Of a stretch of 64,000 nucleotides of DNA, positions 34,354 to 44,369 are shown piece after piece. A program made the translations under genes and the position numbers. The DNA is from an uncultured Collinsella sp. (GTDB taxonomy: Bacteria > Actinomycetota > Coriobacteriia > Coriobacteriales > Coriobacteriaceae). Numbering within the stretch: the first letter of the stretch is position 1; every line of letters begins with the position of its first letter. The notes under the pieces are model-generated. The model made no database searches, was not told the DNA's origin, and was given only the letters and a program-made list of their open reading frames with translations. The DNA lies in the NCBI GenBank assembly GCA_958435945.1, contig CAUBIC010000010.1:1-64000 (forward strand), in the 5' to 3' direction.

Positions 34354-35772
34354 TTAAGCGTCTTTCTTGGCAGTCAGATACTCGATGAACTCGGGGCCGA
34401 CCGTCGTGACGTCGCCGGCGCCCATGGTAAGCAGCAAATCGCCCTCGCCCACCATTTTCTCGAGCTCCTCATTGAGCTCAAGACGGCTCGAGCAGTACAC
34501 GACCTCCTTGCCGGGATGCTTGGCGCGCACGGTATCGGCAAGCATCTTGGACGTGACACCCGGGATGGGCATCTCGCCGGCAGAGAACACGTCAATCAAC
34601 AGCAGCTTGTCAGCATTGGCGAATGCGTCGGCAAAGTCATCGCACAGAGCCTGCAGGCGCGAATAGCGGTGCGGCTGGAACACGACGTCGACATGTTTGT
34701 AGCCCAGCGAAGAGGCAGCAGCGAGCGTCGCCTTGATCTCGGTGGGATGATGGCCGTAATCGTCAACCACCGTGATGCCGTCGATATCGCCCACGTGGGT
34801 AAAGCGACGGCGGACGCCTTCAAAACTCGAAAGTGCCTTAGCGGCGGCGTCGATATCGAGGCCTAGGACATGGGCGACGGTCAAGACGGCCGTGGCGTTG
34901 AGCATGTTGTGACGACCGGGGTTGCTCTTAATCTCGACAGCGTGCTCGGTGCCGTCCTCAAAGCGAACGATAAAGTCGCTCTGGATGCCCTTGACATCCG
35001 GATGCACGCAGACGATGTCGTTGGTCTCGGCAAAGCCATAGGAAAGCACATGACGGCCCGTCGACTTGGCAAGCTCGACCAGATGCGGGTCCTCGCCACA
35101 GACGATGACCGTGCCGTCCTCGCCCACCAGACTCATAAACTTGGCGAAGGTGGCCTCGATCTCCTCGATACCCGAGTAATGATCGAGATGGTCGGCCTCG
35201 ACGTTGGTCACGATGACCACATTGGGGTTAAGGAACAGGAAGGAGCTGTCGGACTCATCCGCCTCGGCGACAAAATAGTCGCCCGAGCCGTTCTTGCCGT
35301 TGGTATCGTAGCCCTCAACAATGCCACCGATCAGGAAGCTGGGGTCCAGACCCATGCGGTCGAGCATGGTGGCACACATCGAAGAGGTCGTGGTCTTGCC
35401 GTGAGTACCGGCGACGGCGACGGTGGTGTAGCCGTGGCCCAGAGCCGAGAGCATCTTGGCGCGAGGCCACACGGGAATACCCAGCTCGCGCGCACGGACG
35501 AGCTCGGGGTTGGACTCGGGAATAGCGGTAGAGACCACGACGACGTCGGGCTTGACCTCGTCGATGGTGGCGGCCTCATGGCCCACATGCACCTTCACGC
35601 CGGCGCGGGTAAGCTGGCGAATATAGCGCGACGTCTTAAGGTCGGAGCCGGTAACGACATAGCCGCGTTCGTGAAGGACGAGGGCGATGCCGCTCATGCC
35701 GGCGCCACCGATACCGATAAAATGGGCGCTCTTGAAATCGGGCGCGGAGGTTGCAGTCTGGGAATCAGCCAT
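34354..35772 (-). CDS. murC: UDP-N-acetylmuramate-L-alanine ligase
   Basis: A 472-residue Mur ligase that adds L-Ala to UDP-MurNAc. HFIGIGGAGMSGIALVLHERG opens the N-terminal nucleotide-binding domain, VAGTHGKTTTSSM is the ATP loop, and NVEADHLDHYSG and VDDYGHHPTEIKATL are typical. The start at 35772 was chosen over an upstream ATG nine codons earlier; GGAG lies 11 bp before it, so the choice is not certain. It lies between murG and murB in the dcw cluster. Confidence 0.94.
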   Translation of the reverse strand: MADSQTATSAPDFKSAHFIGIGGAGMSGIALVLHERGYVVTGSDLKTSRYIRQLTRAGVKVHVGHEAATIDEVKPDVVVVSTAIPESNPELVRARELGIPVWPRAKMLSALGHGYTTVAVAGTHGKTTTSSMCATMLDRMGLDPSFLIGGIVEGYDTNGKNGSGDYFVAEADESDSSFLFLNPNVVIVTNVEADHLDHYSGIEEIEATFAKFMSLVGEDGTVIVCGEDPHLVELAKSTGRHVLSYGFAETNDIVCVHPDVKGIQSDFIVRFEDGTEHAVEIKSNPGRHNMLNATAVLTVAHVLGLDIDAAAKALSSFEGVRRRFTHVGDIDGITVVDDYGHHPTEIKATLAAASSLGYKHVDVVFQPHRYSRLQALCDDFADAFANADKLLLIDVFSAGEMPIPGVTSKMLADTVRAKHPGKEVVYCSSRLELNEELEKMVGEGDLLLTMGAGDVTTVGPEFIEYLTAKKDA

Positions 35773-35869
35773 GTGCTCGTGTACTCCTTGCGTAAACACT
35801 GCCTGTAACCCGTCTACTGTACCGCACCTACCGCATCCGCGCGAGGGCGACCCGCGATATCCCGTCTAA

Positions 35870-36985
35870 CTAACGCAATCCTTCTACCGCGTCTGCCAAA
35901 AGGACGGCAGCGCGGTCCTGGGCCAAACCGCGAGCCGCCTGACGCATGGCATCGCGCGCCTGCGCATCATCGATAAGATGCAGCAGCTCATCGGCAAACG
36001 CCCGGGTGTCGATATCGGCATCGGCGCAGAGCACGCCAGCACCGGCATCGACCAGATAGCGGGCATTGGTGGTCTGATGATCGGCCGTCGCATGCGGATA
36101 CGGCACCAGTACCGAAGGTGTGGCAAGGGCCGCGATCTCGGCAACGCTCGAAGCGCCCGAGCGCGAGAGGACCAAATCGGCCGCGGCCAGCATATCGCCC
36201 ATATTGTCGATGTAGGGCTGGACGCGATACCGCTTCGCCTCCTCGGGCATCAGGGCAAGAGCACGCTCGGTGTCCTCGAAGCCATCGGCGCCCGTCGAAT
36301 GCAAAACATAGAGATTATCGCGCGAGAGCAACTCGTTTTTAAGCGAAGCCACGCGCTCATTAAGATGTTGAGCACCAAGTGAGCCGCCAAAAACCAGCAG
36401 GAGTGTGGCGTCCTCAGGCACGTCGAGAGCCCTGCGACCGCGAACCCGATCCCCCTCGATCACAGAACGGCGCACGGGGTTGCCGGTCATGAGCACATGG
36501 TCAGGATCGCCCTCACGCTCAAACACGGAACGTGCTGCCGGCACCGAGATGCAAACGCGGGCGGCATGCGAACTCATCATCTTGTTAGCAAGGCCCGGAA
36601 CGGAGTTCTGTTCATGCAGCAGATACGGAATGCCCGCGTCTTTGCACCAGCCCAGAAGCGGGACCTCGACATAGGCGCCAAAACCTATAGCGACATCGGG
36701 CTTGCAGGCTTTAGAAAAATGGCTGCCGAGCGCGCGCTTCGCCTTATAGACACGCCACAGCGAGCTCAATGCCGTCCAAGGGCGAGAGCGGTCGAAGCCC
36801 GTAACCGTAATCGGCACAAAATCGAACCCTGCCTCGGGAACCAGACGACCCTCGAGCTTATGCGACTGACCCACAAACACAACGTGGTGGCCACGGTCAC
36901 GTAGCTCCTCGGCCAAGGCAAGTGCGGGGTTGATATGTCCCGCCGTGCCGCCGGCTGCGATAGCAACGGTCATCTTATCGGTCAT
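35870..36985 (-). CDS. murG: UDP-GlcNAc lipid I transferase
   Basis: A 371-residue membrane-associated GT-B glycosyltransferase that turns lipid I into lipid II. AAGGTAGHINPALALAEELRDRG starts the first domain (quoted in part: GGTAGHINPALALA), GGSLGAQHLNERV and RSGASSVAEIAALATPSVLVP form the UDP-GlcNAc site. Its start lies 11 bp inside the ftsW 3' end, a coding overlap suggesting coupled translation. GAAGGGAC precedes the ATG. Confidence 0.95.
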   Translation of the reverse strand: MTDKMTVAIAAGGTAGHINPALALAEELRDRGHHVVFVGQSHKLEGRLVPEAGFDFVPITVTGFDRSRPWTALSSLWRVYKAKRALGSHFSKACKPDVAIGFGAYVEVPLLGWCKDAGIPYLLHEQNSVPGLANKMMSSHAARVCISVPAARSVFEREGDPDHVLMTGNPVRRSVIEGDRVRGRRALDVPEDATLLLVFGGSLGAQHLNERVASLKNELLSRDNLYVLHSTGADGFEDTERALALMPEEAKRYRVQPYIDNMGDMLAAADLVLSRSGASSVAEIAALATPSVLVPYPHATADHQTTNARYLVDAGAGVLCADADIDTRAFADELLHLIDDAQARDAMRQAARGLAQDRAAVLLADAVEGLR

Positions 36986-38489
36986 GGTAGTCCCTTCGTA
37001 CGCGCGGCCCCTGGTCGTCGGTGCGCAAGCGCGCCGACGGGTCCGAATTCAAGTCGATCCGATTATATCCGCCACCCGTATTGCGCGGCGTCGGTCGTTG
37101 CGGGCGACTCTGCGGCACCGAGCGCGGACGAGCATCCGACTCCGAAGCAAAACCGTTCAAGACGGTAAAACCGCCACGCGACGAGCGCTCCCCACGCGTA
37201 TGGGGAACACCGGCAGTGCTCTCGTCCATAACGGCAAAGCTATCGCGACGACGATCGTATTCATCGCGTCGAGCGCTCTCGTGCGACACGCGCAAAATAA
37301 GCCCGGCGAGCATGAGCGACACGATAATCGACGAGCCGCCATAGCTGATAAACGGCAGCGGCTTACCCGTCATAGGAAACACGTTGAGAATACCCAGCGC
37401 GTTGATCAAAAACTGCACCGCGAGGATAACCGCAGAGCCCGAAGCCATGAGCGCCCCGCGACGATCGGCGGCCTGCTCGGCAATTCGAAACGCCGAGTAG
37501 ATCAGCATCGCAAACACCAAGAAAAACAGCAGCGTCCCCAAAAAGCCAACCTCCTCGCCAATGATGGCCAGGATGTAGTCGTTGTGAGCCTCGGGCAAAT
37601 ACGAGTACTTCATGGTTGAGTTGCCGATACCGCGGCCGAACAGTCCGCCCGAAGCAAACGCCATAATGGCGAGCGTTGCCTGATACCCGTCTCCATATTC
37701 ATCTGCCCAAGGGTTCAAGAGAACCTGAATGCGCACCATACGGTACGGCTCGACGACAAGAGCGATCACGATGATGACGGCGCCAGCAAGAATCGCACCG
37801 ATAATGTATTTTGGGTCAAGGCCGGCAAAGAGCGCCATGCACATGATCGTCAACAGAATAATCAGGATGGTGCCAAAGTCGGGCTGAATAAAAATCAAGA
37901 CGAGCGATATGCCCAAATATAAGCCCATGCCCTTAAGGAACTCATTGATGTTACCGCCGGGCGAAAACACGCGATCGAGCATGATGGCAGAATAGGCAAT
38001 GGCAAACGGCTTGAGAAACTCCGATGGCTGAAACTGAATGCCGGCAATGCTCAGCCAACGCGTAGCGCCACGGCTGCCGCTACCAAAGAGGAACACCGCA
38101 AGCAGCAAGATCATCATAGCGATAAGGGCAAGTTTAAGCGCCCCTTCGCCAAACCAGCTATCGGGTGCAACGCGCGCGATGAACTCGAGGGCAGCAACAC
38201 CGACGACAGTGAACATAAACTGCCGGAACAAAAAGTAGGTCGCGGAGTCGTTCTCGTGAAGCGCCTCGACTGAAGAAGCCGAGTACACCATAAGCAGGCC
38301 AAAACAGACCAGCGAGAACAGGCAGGTCAAAAAGACCAGGCGGGGTCGCATGATACGTGCGGGGACGCCGGCGATATAACGTTCGCCGATGCCCTGCGTG
38401 CGACGACCGGCGCGCGGCGTGATGCACTGCGAGGAAGCACGGTCCGAGTCGGGCCTCCTCATATTCTGTCGGGGGCTCTCCTCTCTCAC
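36975..38489 (-). CDS. ftsW: Septal peptidoglycan polymerase FtsW (SEDS family)
   Basis: A 504-residue SEDS glycosyltransferase that polymerises lipid II at the septum with its cognate PBP. About ten helices run from residue 50 to 415, with the SEDS segments PSEFLKPFAIAYSAI, FIQPDFGTILIILL, and TGKPLPFISYGGSSIIVSLM. The N-terminal 45 residues and the last 90 residues are disordered and Arg-rich, with SRPQRPTPRNTGGGY near the end. A GTG at 38489 has AGGGG at good spacing; a TTG two codons upstream and an ATG at 38462 are alternatives. It lies between murD and murG. Confidence 0.92.
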   Translation of the reverse strand: MREESPRQNMRRPDSDRASSQCITPRAGRRTQGIGERYIAGVPARIMRPRLVFLTCLFSLVCFGLLMVYSASSVEALHENDSATYFLFRQFMFTVVGVAALEFIARVAPDSWFGEGALKLALIAMMILLLAVFLFGSGSRGATRWLSIAGIQFQPSEFLKPFAIAYSAIMLDRVFSPGGNINEFLKGMGLYLGISLVLIFIQPDFGTILIILLTIMCMALFAGLDPKYIIGAILAGAVIIVIALVVEPYRMVRIQVLLNPWADEYGDGYQATLAIMAFASGGLFGRGIGNSTMKYSYLPEAHNDYILAIIGEEVGFLGTLLFFLVFAMLIYSAFRIAEQAADRRGALMASGSAVILAVQFLINALGILNVFPMTGKPLPFISYGGSSIIVSLMLAGLILRVSHESARRDEYDRRRDSFAVMDESTAGVPHTRGERSSRGGFTVLNGFASESDARPRSVPQSRPQRPTPRNTGGGYNRIDLNSDPSARLRTDDQGPRVRRDYHDR

Positions 38490-38498
38490 CGGCAACCC

Positions 38499-39905
38499 CT
38501 ATTCCATTTGCGTATTGGACGCAGCGGCAAGCTGGGCCACATAGTCCTTAAACACGCGACCGCGCTCCTCGTAGCCCGAGAACTCATCGAACGAAGAGCA
38601 GGCGGGCGACAGTAAGATCACATCGCCGCGGCTCGAGAGCGAACGGGCAACGTCCACGGCATCGCGCAGGTCGTCGGCCTGGGCGATATCGACATCACCG
38701 TCGACATCCGCCTCGTCCATAGCGGCGGTAAAGCGCTCGCGCGCGTCGCCAAAGCAGACCACCGAGCGAACGTTATCCATCACAACGCGGGCAAAGGACT
38801 CGAGCGGCGTGCCCTTATCGTGACCGCCGAGCAGCAAGATCACATCGTCATCGGGAAACGCCGTCAGGGCCTTTTCGACCGCATCGGTGTTCGTTGCCTT
38901 GGAATCGTTAACATAGCGCACGCCATCGATCTCGCCACAGGGCTCAACGCGGTGCTCCAGCGGCTGGAACGAGACCAGGCCGCGACACACACCTTCAACA
39001 TCGGCGCCGACCGTCAGGGCCGCCGTGGCAGCACACAGGGCATTGATTACATTGTGATGGCCCGAAATCTTAAGCTCGGACGTATCGACGAGCGGGGTCT
39101 CGACGCCCTTCAGGCGAACGACCATCTTGCCATCGCGCACAAATGCGGCGTCCTCGCCCGCAGGCTCGTCAAAAGCAACCTTGCAGATGCGACGGCCCGG
39201 AACATAGATGTACTCATCGAACTCGTGGATACCGGCATCCTCGACGTCAACAATCACCAGGTCATCGTCGACCATATTCTCGAAGAGCTTAATCTTGGCG
39301 AGCGCATAGTTCTTATGGCTCTTATGCCAGCCCAGATGGTCGGGGGTAATGTTGAGCAGCACCGCCACACGGGGGTGAAGCTCCTGGGTCGTTGCGATCT
39401 GATAGCTCGAAAGCTCCGCCACAAACCACTCGTTATGCGCACGGCCATCGATCTCGTTCACCGGAGGCTCACCGATATTGCCAACAGCAACGCTCGCCTC
39501 GCCCGCTGCCTTAAGCAGGTAATCGGTCAGTGACGTGGTTGTCGTCTTGCCGTTGGTGCCCGTAATGGCAATCCAATTTTGGGGAGACAGACGGTAGGCA
39601 AACTCGGGCTCACCCATAATCTGGGCAGCGTGATCACGGCCAGCCTTAAAGAATGCCGAGAACTCCGAGATGCCCGGACACGTCACGCATACATCAAACG
39701 CGCCCTCGACCTGCTCGGTTCCGTAGACAAACGATGCCCCGTGCGCCTCGAGCGAGCGCGTGGCATCGTTGGGCTCGGACGTGCCGCCACCGTAAACGGT
39801 TACGGCACTCACACGCTCGGGATGTGCAAGCGCCCAGCGAGCGACATCAAGACCGGACTTGCCCTGGCCCAAAACGAGCAGGCTAAAGACATCAGCAAGA
39901 GGCAT
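38499..39905 (-). CDS. murD: UDP-N-acetylmuramoylalanine-D-glutamate ligase
   Basis: A 468-residue Mur ligase that adds D-Glu. LVLGQGKSGLDVARW is the N-terminal nucleotide-binding loop, ITGTNGKTTTTSLTDYLL the ATP loop, and NITPDHLGWHKS and RYVNDSKATNTDAVEKAL typical D-Glu ligase segments. It follows mraY by 9 bp and precedes ftsW by about 9 bp, so this part of the cluster is nearly without gaps. Length and motifs are normal. Confidence 0.94.
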   Translation of the reverse strand: MPLADVFSLLVLGQGKSGLDVARWALAHPERVSAVTVYGGGTSEPNDATRSLEAHGASFVYGTEQVEGAFDVCVTCPGISEFSAFFKAGRDHAAQIMGEPEFAYRLSPQNWIAITGTNGKTTTTSLTDYLLKAAGEASVAVGNIGEPPVNEIDGRAHNEWFVAELSSYQIATTQELHPRVAVLLNITPDHLGWHKSHKNYALAKIKLFENMVDDDLVIVDVEDAGIHEFDEYIYVPGRRICKVAFDEPAGEDAAFVRDGKMVVRLKGVETPLVDTSELKISGHHNVINALCAATAALTVGADVEGVCRGLVSFQPLEHRVEPCGEIDGVRYVNDSKATNTDAVEKALTAFPDDDVILLLGGHDKGTPLESFARVVMDNVRSVVCFGDARERFTAAMDEADVDGDVDIAQADDLRDAVDVARSLSSRGDVILLSPACSSFDEFSGYEERGRVFKDYVAQLAAASNTQME

Positions 39906-39914
39906 GAAAGACCA

Positions 39915-40934
39915 CTATCCCAACTGGAAGAACAACGCGAGGCCCAGGGCTCCGAAGGCCGCGGCGACAATCCAAAAACGGATGACGACCTTGGTCTCGG
40001 CCCAGCCCTTCTTTTCGAAATGATGATGAATGGGCGCCATAAGGAAGACGCGCTTGTGCGTAAAGTGGAAATAGACGACCTGGATCATGACCGACAGGGT
40101 CTCGACGATAAACAGACCGCCGATGATGAGGGAAACGACTTCGGTGTTGGTCATGATGGAGGTGCAGGCAAAAGCGGCACCCAGGGCAAGCGAGCCGGTA
40201 TCGCCCATAAAGATGCTCGCCGGATAGCAGTTGAACCACAAAAATCCCAGGCAGGCGCCGGCGCACGCCGTGCAGAAGATGGACAGGTTCACATCGCCGT
40301 GCAAAAACGCCATGGCAGCCATGGCCAGCATGGCGATCATGGCGGTGCCGCCGGCAAGACCGTCCAAGCCGTCGGTGAGGTTTACGGCGTTGGAAAGGCC
40401 CGCGATCATCAGCCAGCAAAAGACAAGGTAGAGCCACGGAAAAGAGAGGCCGCAAATGGTGGTCGAGAGCACACCGAGGTCGATCGTCAGGCCACCGGGG
40501 AAACGAATCTCGGGGGCGACGCCGCACCAGTTGACAGCAAGCACGGTAAAGGTAACGCAGATGAGGGTAAGGCCAATCATCTTGGCGTGAGGCGTCAGGC
40601 CGAGCGAGCGGCCGTGCGTGACAGAAGTCAGGTCGTCGATGAGGCCAAGAACGCCGGTTGCCAGCGTGGCGAGCAGCACAAGCACGAGCTCGGTGGTGAG
40701 CTTTCCCATCAAAAGGCAGGTCAGCGAAACGGCAACCAGGATGATGACGCCACCCATGGTGGGCGTGCCCTGCTTAATCAGGTGACGCTTGGGGCCATCG
40801 GCGCGAACCTGCTGGCCGATGCCCTCGACCTTCAGGAGCTTAATCCACCACGGCATAAGCAGCATCGCGATGACGGCGGCGATGCCCAATCCCAAAAATG
40901 CCTGGTACGTAGGATACGAAGGATTGCCGAACAT
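39915..40934 (-). CDS. mraY: Phospho-N-acetylmuramoyl-pentapeptide transferase
   Basis: A 339-residue ten-helix membrane enzyme that joins UDP-MurNAc-pentapeptide to undecaprenyl phosphate, giving lipid I. GTPTMGGVIILVAV, NAVNLTDGLDGLAGG (with the Asp pair), FLWFNCYPASIFMGDTGSLALG (quoted in part: NCYPASIFMGDTGSL) and the C-terminal MAPIHHHFEKKGW are the family signatures. It starts 3 bp after the murF stop. Confidence 0.96.
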   Translation of the reverse strand: MFGNPSYPTYQAFLGLGIAAVIAMLLMPWWIKLLKVEGIGQQVRADGPKRHLIKQGTPTMGGVIILVAVSLTCLLMGKLTTELVLVLLATLATGVLGLIDDLTSVTHGRSLGLTPHAKMIGLTLICVTFTVLAVNWCGVAPEIRFPGGLTIDLGVLSTTICGLSFPWLYLVFCWLMIAGLSNAVNLTDGLDGLAGGTAMIAMLAMAAMAFLHGDVNLSIFCTACAGACLGFLWFNCYPASIFMGDTGSLALGAAFACTSIMTNTEVVSLIIGGLFIVETLSVMIQVVYFHFTHKRVFLMAPIHHHFEKKGWAETKVVIRFWIVAAAFGALGLALFFQLG

Positions 40935-40937
40935 GGA

Positions 40938-42362
40938 CTAGCACACACCTTCCACAAAGCGATCGAGCTCAACGAAGCGTGAGCCCTTGACCAGCACGAC
41001 ATCATGCTGCTCAAGAGCGCCGCCCATACGGTCGAGCACCTGCTGATAGTCGGAGAACACCTGAATGCGGTCCTCATCCATACCCATCATGCGCGCGGCC
41101 TCGGCCATACGCTGGGCAAGCTCACCGCCGACACATGCGAGCATATCGAGCTTCTTGGCCGCCGCATAGGCGCCCACCAGCTCATGCATGCGAGGAGCCT
41201 CGTCGCCCATCTCGCCCATCTCGCCCAGAACCGCCATGCGCGAACCCGTGCACGAAAGCGAACACAGCAGGTCGAGGCCGGCTGCCATCGATTCGGCACT
41301 GGCGTTATATGAGTCGTCGATGACGCGAGCGCCGCTCTTGGCGCGCTTGATTTCCTGGCGATGCCCGGTAATCGTAAGACCCCTAAAGGCGGCATCGATC
41401 TGCTCGGGCGTCACGCCAAGACGATAGGCAACCGCCGCGGCCTTGACGGCATTGGGAACGGACTGCGCGCCGGGAATGGCAAGCAGTGTGTCGATAGTCT
41501 CGCCCAAGCCAAAATCGAGCGTAAAGACCGGGCGTCCCTCGTCATCAATGCGAATGTCGCACGCACGGACCTCATCGTCGTCCGAGACGCCCGCAAGCAT
41601 CACGTCGACGCCCGCAGGCGCGGCAAAGGTGTCGCGGATGAACGGAGTAAAGTCGTCCTCACCACCCAAAACCAGCAACGGGAGAAGGTCTCCGGCGGCG
41701 CACATGCCGCCAACAATCTCGGATTTGGCACGAGCGATATTCTCGCGACTGCCCAGAATACCGATATGGGAGGTGCCGATCTTGGTCACAATGGCAAGGT
41801 TGGGATTGGCGGACTGAGACATGCGCTCAATCTCGTGGAAATGGTTCATGCCCATCTCGAGCACCAGAACCTCGGTGTCGGCAGGGGCCGCCAGCACCGT
41901 GAGCGGCATACCGATCAGGTTGTTGTAGTTACCCTTGGTTGCCCAAACGCGATAGCGCTTGGCGAGCACCGCGGCGAGCACGTCCTTGGTCGTCGTCTTG
42001 CCGATAGAGCCGGTAATGCCAATTACCAGGCAGCCAAGCTCCAAACGATAAGAGTGAGCCAGGCGCAGCAAAAACTCCTCGGGGTCATCGGTATGCAGGA
42101 TGGCGCAGCCCTTCTCATGGGCCAGCGAAAGCAGCTCGGCATCGGGCTCGCGCGTCATCACGACGGCGCCGGCACCCGACTCGATGGCACGGGAAGCAAA
42201 GTCGTTGCCGTCGACCTTTTCACCCGGGAAGGCGACGAATATCGTGCCCTCCTCAACCTGGCGCGAGTCGATAACGCAACCGCGGCACACCCGATCGGCT
42301 TCTCCCGTCACGGTTCGGGCCCCTGTTGCGGCCGCGAGGTTGTTGACGGCGATCTCTATCAT
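40938..42362 (-). CDS. murF: UDP-MurNAc-tripeptide D-Ala-D-Ala ligase
   Basis: A 474-residue Mur ligase that adds the D-Ala-D-Ala dipeptide. SRQVEEGTIFVAFPGEKVDGNDF marks the N-terminal domain (quoted in part: IFVAFPGEKVDGNDF), GITGSIGKTTTKDVLAAVL is the ATP loop, and VIDDSYNASAESMAAGLDLL is typical of MurF rather than MurE. GGGGAG precedes the ATG. In most dcw clusters murE lies between ftsI and murF; here ftsI is followed directly by murF, so murE must be encoded elsewhere. Confidence 0.94.
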   Translation of the reverse strand: MIEIAVNNLAAATGARTVTGEADRVCRGCVIDSRQVEEGTIFVAFPGEKVDGNDFASRAIESGAGAVVMTREPDAELLSLAHEKGCAILHTDDPEEFLLRLAHSYRLELGCLVIGITGSIGKTTTKDVLAAVLAKRYRVWATKGNYNNLIGMPLTVLAAPADTEVLVLEMGMNHFHEIERMSQSANPNLAIVTKIGTSHIGILGSRENIARAKSEIVGGMCAAGDLLPLLVLGGEDDFTPFIRDTFAAPAGVDVMLAGVSDDDEVRACDIRIDDEGRPVFTLDFGLGETIDTLLAIPGAQSVPNAVKAAAVAYRLGVTPEQIDAAFRGLTITGHRQEIKRAKSGARVIDDSYNASAESMAAGLDLLCSLSCTGSRMAVLGEMGEMGDEAPRMHELVGAYAAAKKLDMLACVGGELAQRMAEAARMMGMDEDRIQVFSDYQQVLDRMGGALEQHDVVLVKGSRFVELDRFVEGVC

Positions 42363-42485
42363 TGCAGCTCCCCTGTAAACCTAATAATGCTATCGGCGTA
42401 TTGTATCCCAGCGCCGCCTACGCGTGGTGCAGGGCGTGTGAACAACCCGGATTAACCGACTGACCATTTCATAGATAGTAACCCC

Positions 42486-44351
42486 CTACTTGGTGCGCGG
42501 GACACCCAACACGTCAAGCGCACTGGCCATAATGGACTGGAACGGCACTGCGGCGGCATCGGAGCCTGACGGGGTTCCGTCAAGGGTGATATAGCACAGG
42601 ACCTTGGGCGACTGCGCCGGGGCAAACCCCATAAAAGACGACATGTAGTTCTCTTTGAGGTAGCCGCCGTTCTCATCGGCGCGCTCGGCCGTACCGGTCT
42701 TGCCCGCCACGTCGTAGCCGTCCACCGCGCCGCCAACGCCCGTTCCCTCGGCAACGACCGTCTGCATACACGATGTCACCTGCGAGGCGGCCTCCTCGGA
42801 AATCGCGCGATTCCCCTCGCCCCAATCCTTTTCATCGCCCTTGCTCGACTTATAGAAGTGCGGAGTCATCATCACGCCGCCGTTCGCGATGCCGCCCACG
42901 GCACGTGCGACCTCAATCGGCGAGACGGACAGCGCCTGGCCAAAGCTCATAGCACCCAAGGTGGCACCATCGTACTGGTCGCGCTCCTTGACGATGCCCA
43001 GACTCTCACCCGGAAAATCGACACCGGAGCTATGACCGATACCCCACTTGTCCACATAGGTGGCAAAATCATCGGCACCGATCTTGCGCCCCACCAGGAC
43101 AAAACCGACATTGGACGAACGGCGCATCATCTCGCGTACGTCCATTGTCATGGTGTAGTCACGCTTGTCGGCATCGGTAACGGTATCGTCGCCCACCTTG
43201 ATACTCGCGGGAACCTCAAACGATGTGCTCGGGCGCACAACGCCCAAATCAAATCCGGCGCCCGCAACCAGCGTCTTAAAGACCGAGCCGGGCTCGTAGG
43301 CATCCGTCACCAGACGAAGGTTCATGTCCTCGGTCTTGGCGTTTTCCAAATTGGTCTGGTCGTAGGTCGGATACGAGCAGGCGGCCAGGATCTCTCCAGT
43401 CGTCGGGTCGGTCACCAGGGCCGACCCGTTTTTGGCCTTCGTCTTCTCGACCGCCTCGGCCAAGGCATCTTCCGCGGCGCGCTGAATGTTGACGTCGATC
43501 GTCGTCACGATATCCACGCCATCGATCGCGGCAACCTTTTTATAGGCACCGCCCGCGATGTAGCCGCCATCTCTTGCGCGCTCGCGCACAAGAGAGCCAT
43601 TCGTTCCGGTCAGAAGCTCATCGTATTGTTTTTCGAGTCCCGTCAGGCCAGCGTTGTCCACGTTCACGACGCCCAGCAGCTGAGAAGCCAGGTTTCCATA
43701 CGGGTAAACCCGCTTCATCGCCTGCTCAAAGAGCACGCCGGGTAGATTCTTCTTTTCCAGGGCGGCAGCGTCATCCTCGTCGACCTGGCGCTTGATATAC
43801 ACCCAGGAACCATCAGACAGTACCAGCTTGCGACAGGTCTTTTTATCGATACCGGTGGCCTTGACCAGCGCCGAGACCGTCTTGTCGACGTCCTCGACAA
43901 GCTGAGGGTTCACGGCGACATTGCGGCATTCGACCGACGACGTCAGCACGTTGCCGTTGCGGTCGTAGATAGTGCCACGTTTGGCATAGAGCGTCTGTGA
44001 GAGCAGGCGACGCGCGTCCGCGCGCTCGCGCAGCTTGTCAGCATTCACGATCTGGTATTCGGCAAGACGGAAGACGCCCGCGGCAAGGCCAACCCCGATA
44101 CAGCCCATAACGACATCGCGGCGAGGCAGCGGCGTTCCCGTAACCCATTCAGACGACGACCCCTTGCGCGCGCCCGTATTGCGTACCCGAGGTCCGCCCG
44201 AGCCACGAAGACGCGACGCAGGGTCGTTGCCATAGGACGGCCCCGCGTTGTAAGATGGCCGACCCGTTCCTTGATAACCAGAACGTCCCCGCGAGGAGGG
44301 ACGTCCAGACCCGTGGTCCCCGTCGGAACCGCGGCGATAGTCATTTGTCAT
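42486..44351 (-). CDS. ftsI: Penicillin-binding protein 2/FtsI, septal transpeptidase
   Basis: A 621-residue class B PBP. The cytoplasmic N-terminus (about 1-75) is Gly/Ser/Arg/Tyr-rich and disordered, one membrane helix lies at about 79-97, then the dimerisation domain (RGTIYDRNGNVLTSS) and the transpeptidase domain with SxxK in YEPGSVFKTL, SxN in RRSSNVGF and KTG in VAGKTGTAER. It cross-links septal peptidoglycan with FtsW. No PASTA repeats are present. It follows the ftsL-like gene by 18 bp and precedes murF by about 120 bp. Confidence 0.94.
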   Translation of the reverse strand: MTNDYRRGSDGDHGSGRPSSRGRSGYQGTGRPSYNAGPSYGNDPASRLRGSGGPRVRNTGARKGSSSEWVTGTPLPRRDVVMGCIGVGLAAGVFRLAEYQIVNADKLRERADARRLLSQTLYAKRGTIYDRNGNVLTSSVECRNVAVNPQLVEDVDKTVSALVKATGIDKKTCRKLVLSDGSWVYIKRQVDEDDAAALEKKNLPGVLFEQAMKRVYPYGNLASQLLGVVNVDNAGLTGLEKQYDELLTGTNGSLVRERARDGGYIAGGAYKKVAAIDGVDIVTTIDVNIQRAAEDALAEAVEKTKAKNGSALVTDPTTGEILAACSYPTYDQTNLENAKTEDMNLRLVTDAYEPGSVFKTLVAGAGFDLGVVRPSTSFEVPASIKVGDDTVTDADKRDYTMTMDVREMMRRSSNVGFVLVGRKIGADDFATYVDKWGIGHSSGVDFPGESLGIVKERDQYDGATLGAMSFGQALSVSPIEVARAVGGIANGGVMMTPHFYKSSKGDEKDWGEGNRAISEEAASQVTSCMQTVVAEGTGVGGAVDGYDVAGKTGTAERADENGGYLKENYMSSFMGFAPAQSPKVLCYITLDGTPSGSDAAAVPFQSIMASALDVLGVPRTK

Positions 44352-44369
44352 ACTCAGCTACCGTCTTAT